Below are positions 5,670 to 6,560 of a DNA stretch of 6,560 nt, in pieces (positions within the stretch are counted from its first letter, which is position 1; every line of letters begins with the position of its first letter). The notes under the pieces were generated by a model that had not been told where the DNA came from, did no database searches, and worked only from the letters and a program-made list of their open reading frames with translations. Origin of the DNA: JAJPHT01 sp035687045 (GTDB taxonomy: Archaea > Thermoplasmatota > SW-10-69-26 > JACQPN01 > JAJPHT01); contig DASRYU010000092.1 of NCBI GenBank assembly GCA_035687045.1, forward strand, positions 1 through 6,560, in the 5' to 3' direction. Position numbers and translations under genes: made by a program.

Positions 5670-5740
5670 CATTCGGACGCGCCGCCTGTGGCGTCGCGTC
5701 CTCTCACGTATCTTCCCCGCCGCGGTCGAGCCGTTCGCTC
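5635..5740. repeat. Long imperfect palindrome downstream of PCNA
   Basis: The right arm, 5706-5738, reads as an inverted, degenerate third copy of the PCNA tail (about 27 of 35 positions match with two single-base gaps; the first ten bases, ACGTATCTTC, are exact). It can therefore pair with copy 1 at 5635-5669. Inside, 5676-5686 pairs with 5690-5700 (10 of 11 bp) around the loop TGT. The whole 106-base region can fold as one interrupted hairpin in RNA or as a cruciform in DNA. The right arm could instead pair with the real PCNA end at 5742-5776, almost without a loop. It may act as a terminator or RNA-processing structure for the PCNA transcript, or it may be the remnant of a small inserted element. 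There is no T-tract. The rest of the 191-base gap 5553-5743 holds only the operator. Confidence 0.75.
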
Positions 5741-5741
5741 C

Positions 5742-5776
5742 GCTCACGACTCGATGCGCGGCGCCAGAAGATACGT
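5742..5776 (-). repeat. PCNA 3' end (35-bp direct repeat, copy 2, in gene)
   Basis: This is the second copy of the 35-bp repeat. Here it covers the last ten codons of the PCNA gene, its TGA (5744-5746) and two bases beyond. It is the copy in its proper coding context, so it is presumably the source of the copy at 5635-5669. Confidence 0.9.
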
Positions 5777-6478
5777 GACGTGCCCGTTGCCGCCGGCGAG
5801 GTCGAACTCGATCTTCACCGGGTAGTCGTTGCCCAGCTGGAGCTGGATGCCGCTCGCGCCCTTGGCGGCCTTCACCATGTTGGCGAAGTAGTCGAGGGAG
5901 AAGAGCGACTTCGACTTCTCCGTGGCCTTGAGCTCCGCGAGCATGCTGCGGTCGAGCTTGAGGTGCACCTGGTCGGTGTCGCCTTCGGCGAGAAGCTCGA
6001 AGGTGTCCTTGTCGGCGGAGAGCGCGACGTGGTCCGCGATGCTCTCGGCGGCGCGGATGCCGCGCTCGAGCTCGCCGGGGACGATGGTGATCTTCGCGGG
6101 CAGGTCGAGCTTGGGGACCTTCGGGTCGCTCATGCCCGACGTGTCGACGAGCGACATGCGGCGCGTGACGTTGCCGATGCGCATGACGAGGCGGTGCCCG
6201 GAGGGGTCGAAGTCCATCTCGACCTCGTCGTCGCCCGAGGCGAGCTTGAGGACCTCCTTGAACTTCTCGAGGTCGAGCCCCATCTCCATCGAATCGGCCT
6301 TGTACTCCTGGAACGCGGCGGCGCGGAGGTTGAGCTCCACCATCGCGACGTGCGCGGGGTCGACCGCCTTGAGGCTGAGTCCGTCGGGCTCGACGCGCAC
6401 CTTCACCTCGTCGACGAGCGTGCTGGTCGCGTCGATGAGCGTCTTCAGGACTTCCGCCTTGCAGCGAGCGTGGAGCAT
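5744..6478 (-). CDS. pcn: DNA polymerase sliding clamp (PCNA)
   Basis: A 244-residue archaeal PCNA, full length for the family (about 245-250). It trimerises into a ring around DNA and tethers polymerase, FEN1, ligase and other PIP-box partners during replication and repair. Visible hallmarks: the conserved LKAVDPAHVAMVEL at 36-49; the interdomain connector loop at about 113-128 (TSGMSDPKVPKLDLPA), which forms part of the PIP-box groove; a domain-two start at EL-RGIRAAESIADHVAL (136-153); SLFSLDYFANMVKA at 191-204; and the C-terminal VTYLLAPRIES at 234-244, matching the euryarchaeal pattern. Lysines and arginines in the helices (for example K7, K12, R142, K203, K206) would line the DNA channel. 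The ATG at 6478 has GAGG seven bases before it and a TATA-like box upstream, so the gene has its own promoter. Its 3' end is oddly duplicated downstream. No defect is seen in the coding sequence. Confidence 0.97.
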   Translation of the reverse strand: MLHARCKAEVLKTLIDATSTLVDEVKVRVEPDGLSLKAVDPAHVAMVELNLRAAAFQEYKADSMEMGLDLEKFKEVLKLASGDDEVEMDFDPSGHRLVMRIGNVTRRMSLVDTSGMSDPKVPKLDLPAKITIVPGELERGIRAAESIADHVALSADKDTFELLAEGDTDQVHLKLDRSMLAELKATEKSKSLFSLDYFANMVKAAKGASGIQLQLGNDYPVKIEFDLAGGNGHVTYLLAPRIES

Positions 6479-6516
6479 GAGGAAACCTCAGATTTGCTCG
6501 GGAAGAGGGGTGCGTG

Positions 6517-6524
6517 CCTTAAAG
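6517..6524 (-). promoter_or_regulatory. TATA-like box of the PCNA gene
   Basis: On the minus strand CTTTAAGG stands out as the AT-richest hexamer (TTTAAG-like) in the 82-base upstream stretch, preceded by a purine-containing GCAGGA that could serve as the BRE. It ends 38 bases before the ATG. A start site about 25 bases downstream of the box would give a leader of roughly 15 bases, just enough to include the GAGG at 6486-6489. Nothing else is recognised between 6479 and 6560. Confidence 0.6.
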
Positions 6525-6560
6525 TCCTGCGCCAGGCCCGACCTCCGCTTCCTGTGGAGG

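Noticed and set aside
5635..5776. CRISPR or IS element terminal repeats
   Set aside because: There are only two direct copies, no further repeat-spacer units, no transposase, and no room for a gene between them. Described as a duplication with a palindrome instead.
4056..5825. A 589-codon open frame on the plus strand
   Set aside because: It lies antisense to the permease, crosses the intergenic repeats and enters PCNA. Its product is an implausible Arg/Glu/Ala/His-rich string without domains, which is typical of the shadow frame of a very GC-rich gene.
1..6560. tRNA, rRNA or known riboswitch genes
   Set aside because: No tRNA-like TTC-A or cloverleaf-compatible intergenic sequence was seen. 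The gaps are short (mostly under 100 bases) and are accounted for by the promoter, operator and repeat features.

Overview
The window is a very GC-rich (about 70% by eye), gene-dense archaeal stretch. The best evidence for archaea is an intact PCNA-type DNA sliding clamp on the right; bacteria use the unrelated-length beta clamp. A one-domain archaeal winged-helix protein (HTH_45-like) and a TTTAAG TATA-type box upstream of the clamp gene agree with this. The clamp's C-terminus (LLAPRIES) and the non-halophilic, Arg-rich composition suggest a high-GC Euryarchaeota/Thermoplasmatota lineage. That placement is an inference and is not proven here.

Layout from left to right: (1) 3-290, plus strand, the C-terminal end of a membrane protein cut by the window edge, followed by a hairpin and T-rich terminator. 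(2) A block of minus-strand genes that reads from right to left: 5552-4089 ABC-2 type permease fused to a large extracytoplasmic domain; 4057-3287 its ATPase; 3202-2174 a four-helix membrane protein with a two-cysteine ectodomain and a C-terminal coiled coil; 2159-1875 a 94-residue winged-helix regulator; 1843-1028 a ZIP (GufA-like) metal transporter; 960-352 a smaller two-helix protein. The ectodomain of this last protein is a paralogue of the one in 3202-2174. (3) 5553-5743, intergenic, with an operator-like palindrome and an unusual repeat structure. (4) 6478-5744, minus strand, the PCNA gene with its own promoter at the right edge.

Two signals stand out. First, a 22-bp compound palindrome (21 of 22 bases identical) occurs twice, at 1003-1024 and 5595-5616. 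Both copies are intergenic, both lie upstream of a minus-strand gene, and both are exactly 42 bases from the ATG. They precede the permease-ATPase operon and the small ectodomain gene, so these two transcription units are probably controlled together as one envelope-related system; the winged-helix protein encoded between them is a candidate regulator. Second, the last 35 bases of the PCNA gene and its immediate downstream sequence are perfectly duplicated 107 bases away. An imperfect inverted third copy lies between the two, so that 5635-5740 forms a long imperfect palindrome.

The proposed working unit is an ABC exporter or envelope-remodelling complex with an outward-facing sensor domain, two paralogous Cys-containing surface proteins, a regulator and a metal transporter. 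Its substrate cannot be read from the sequence.
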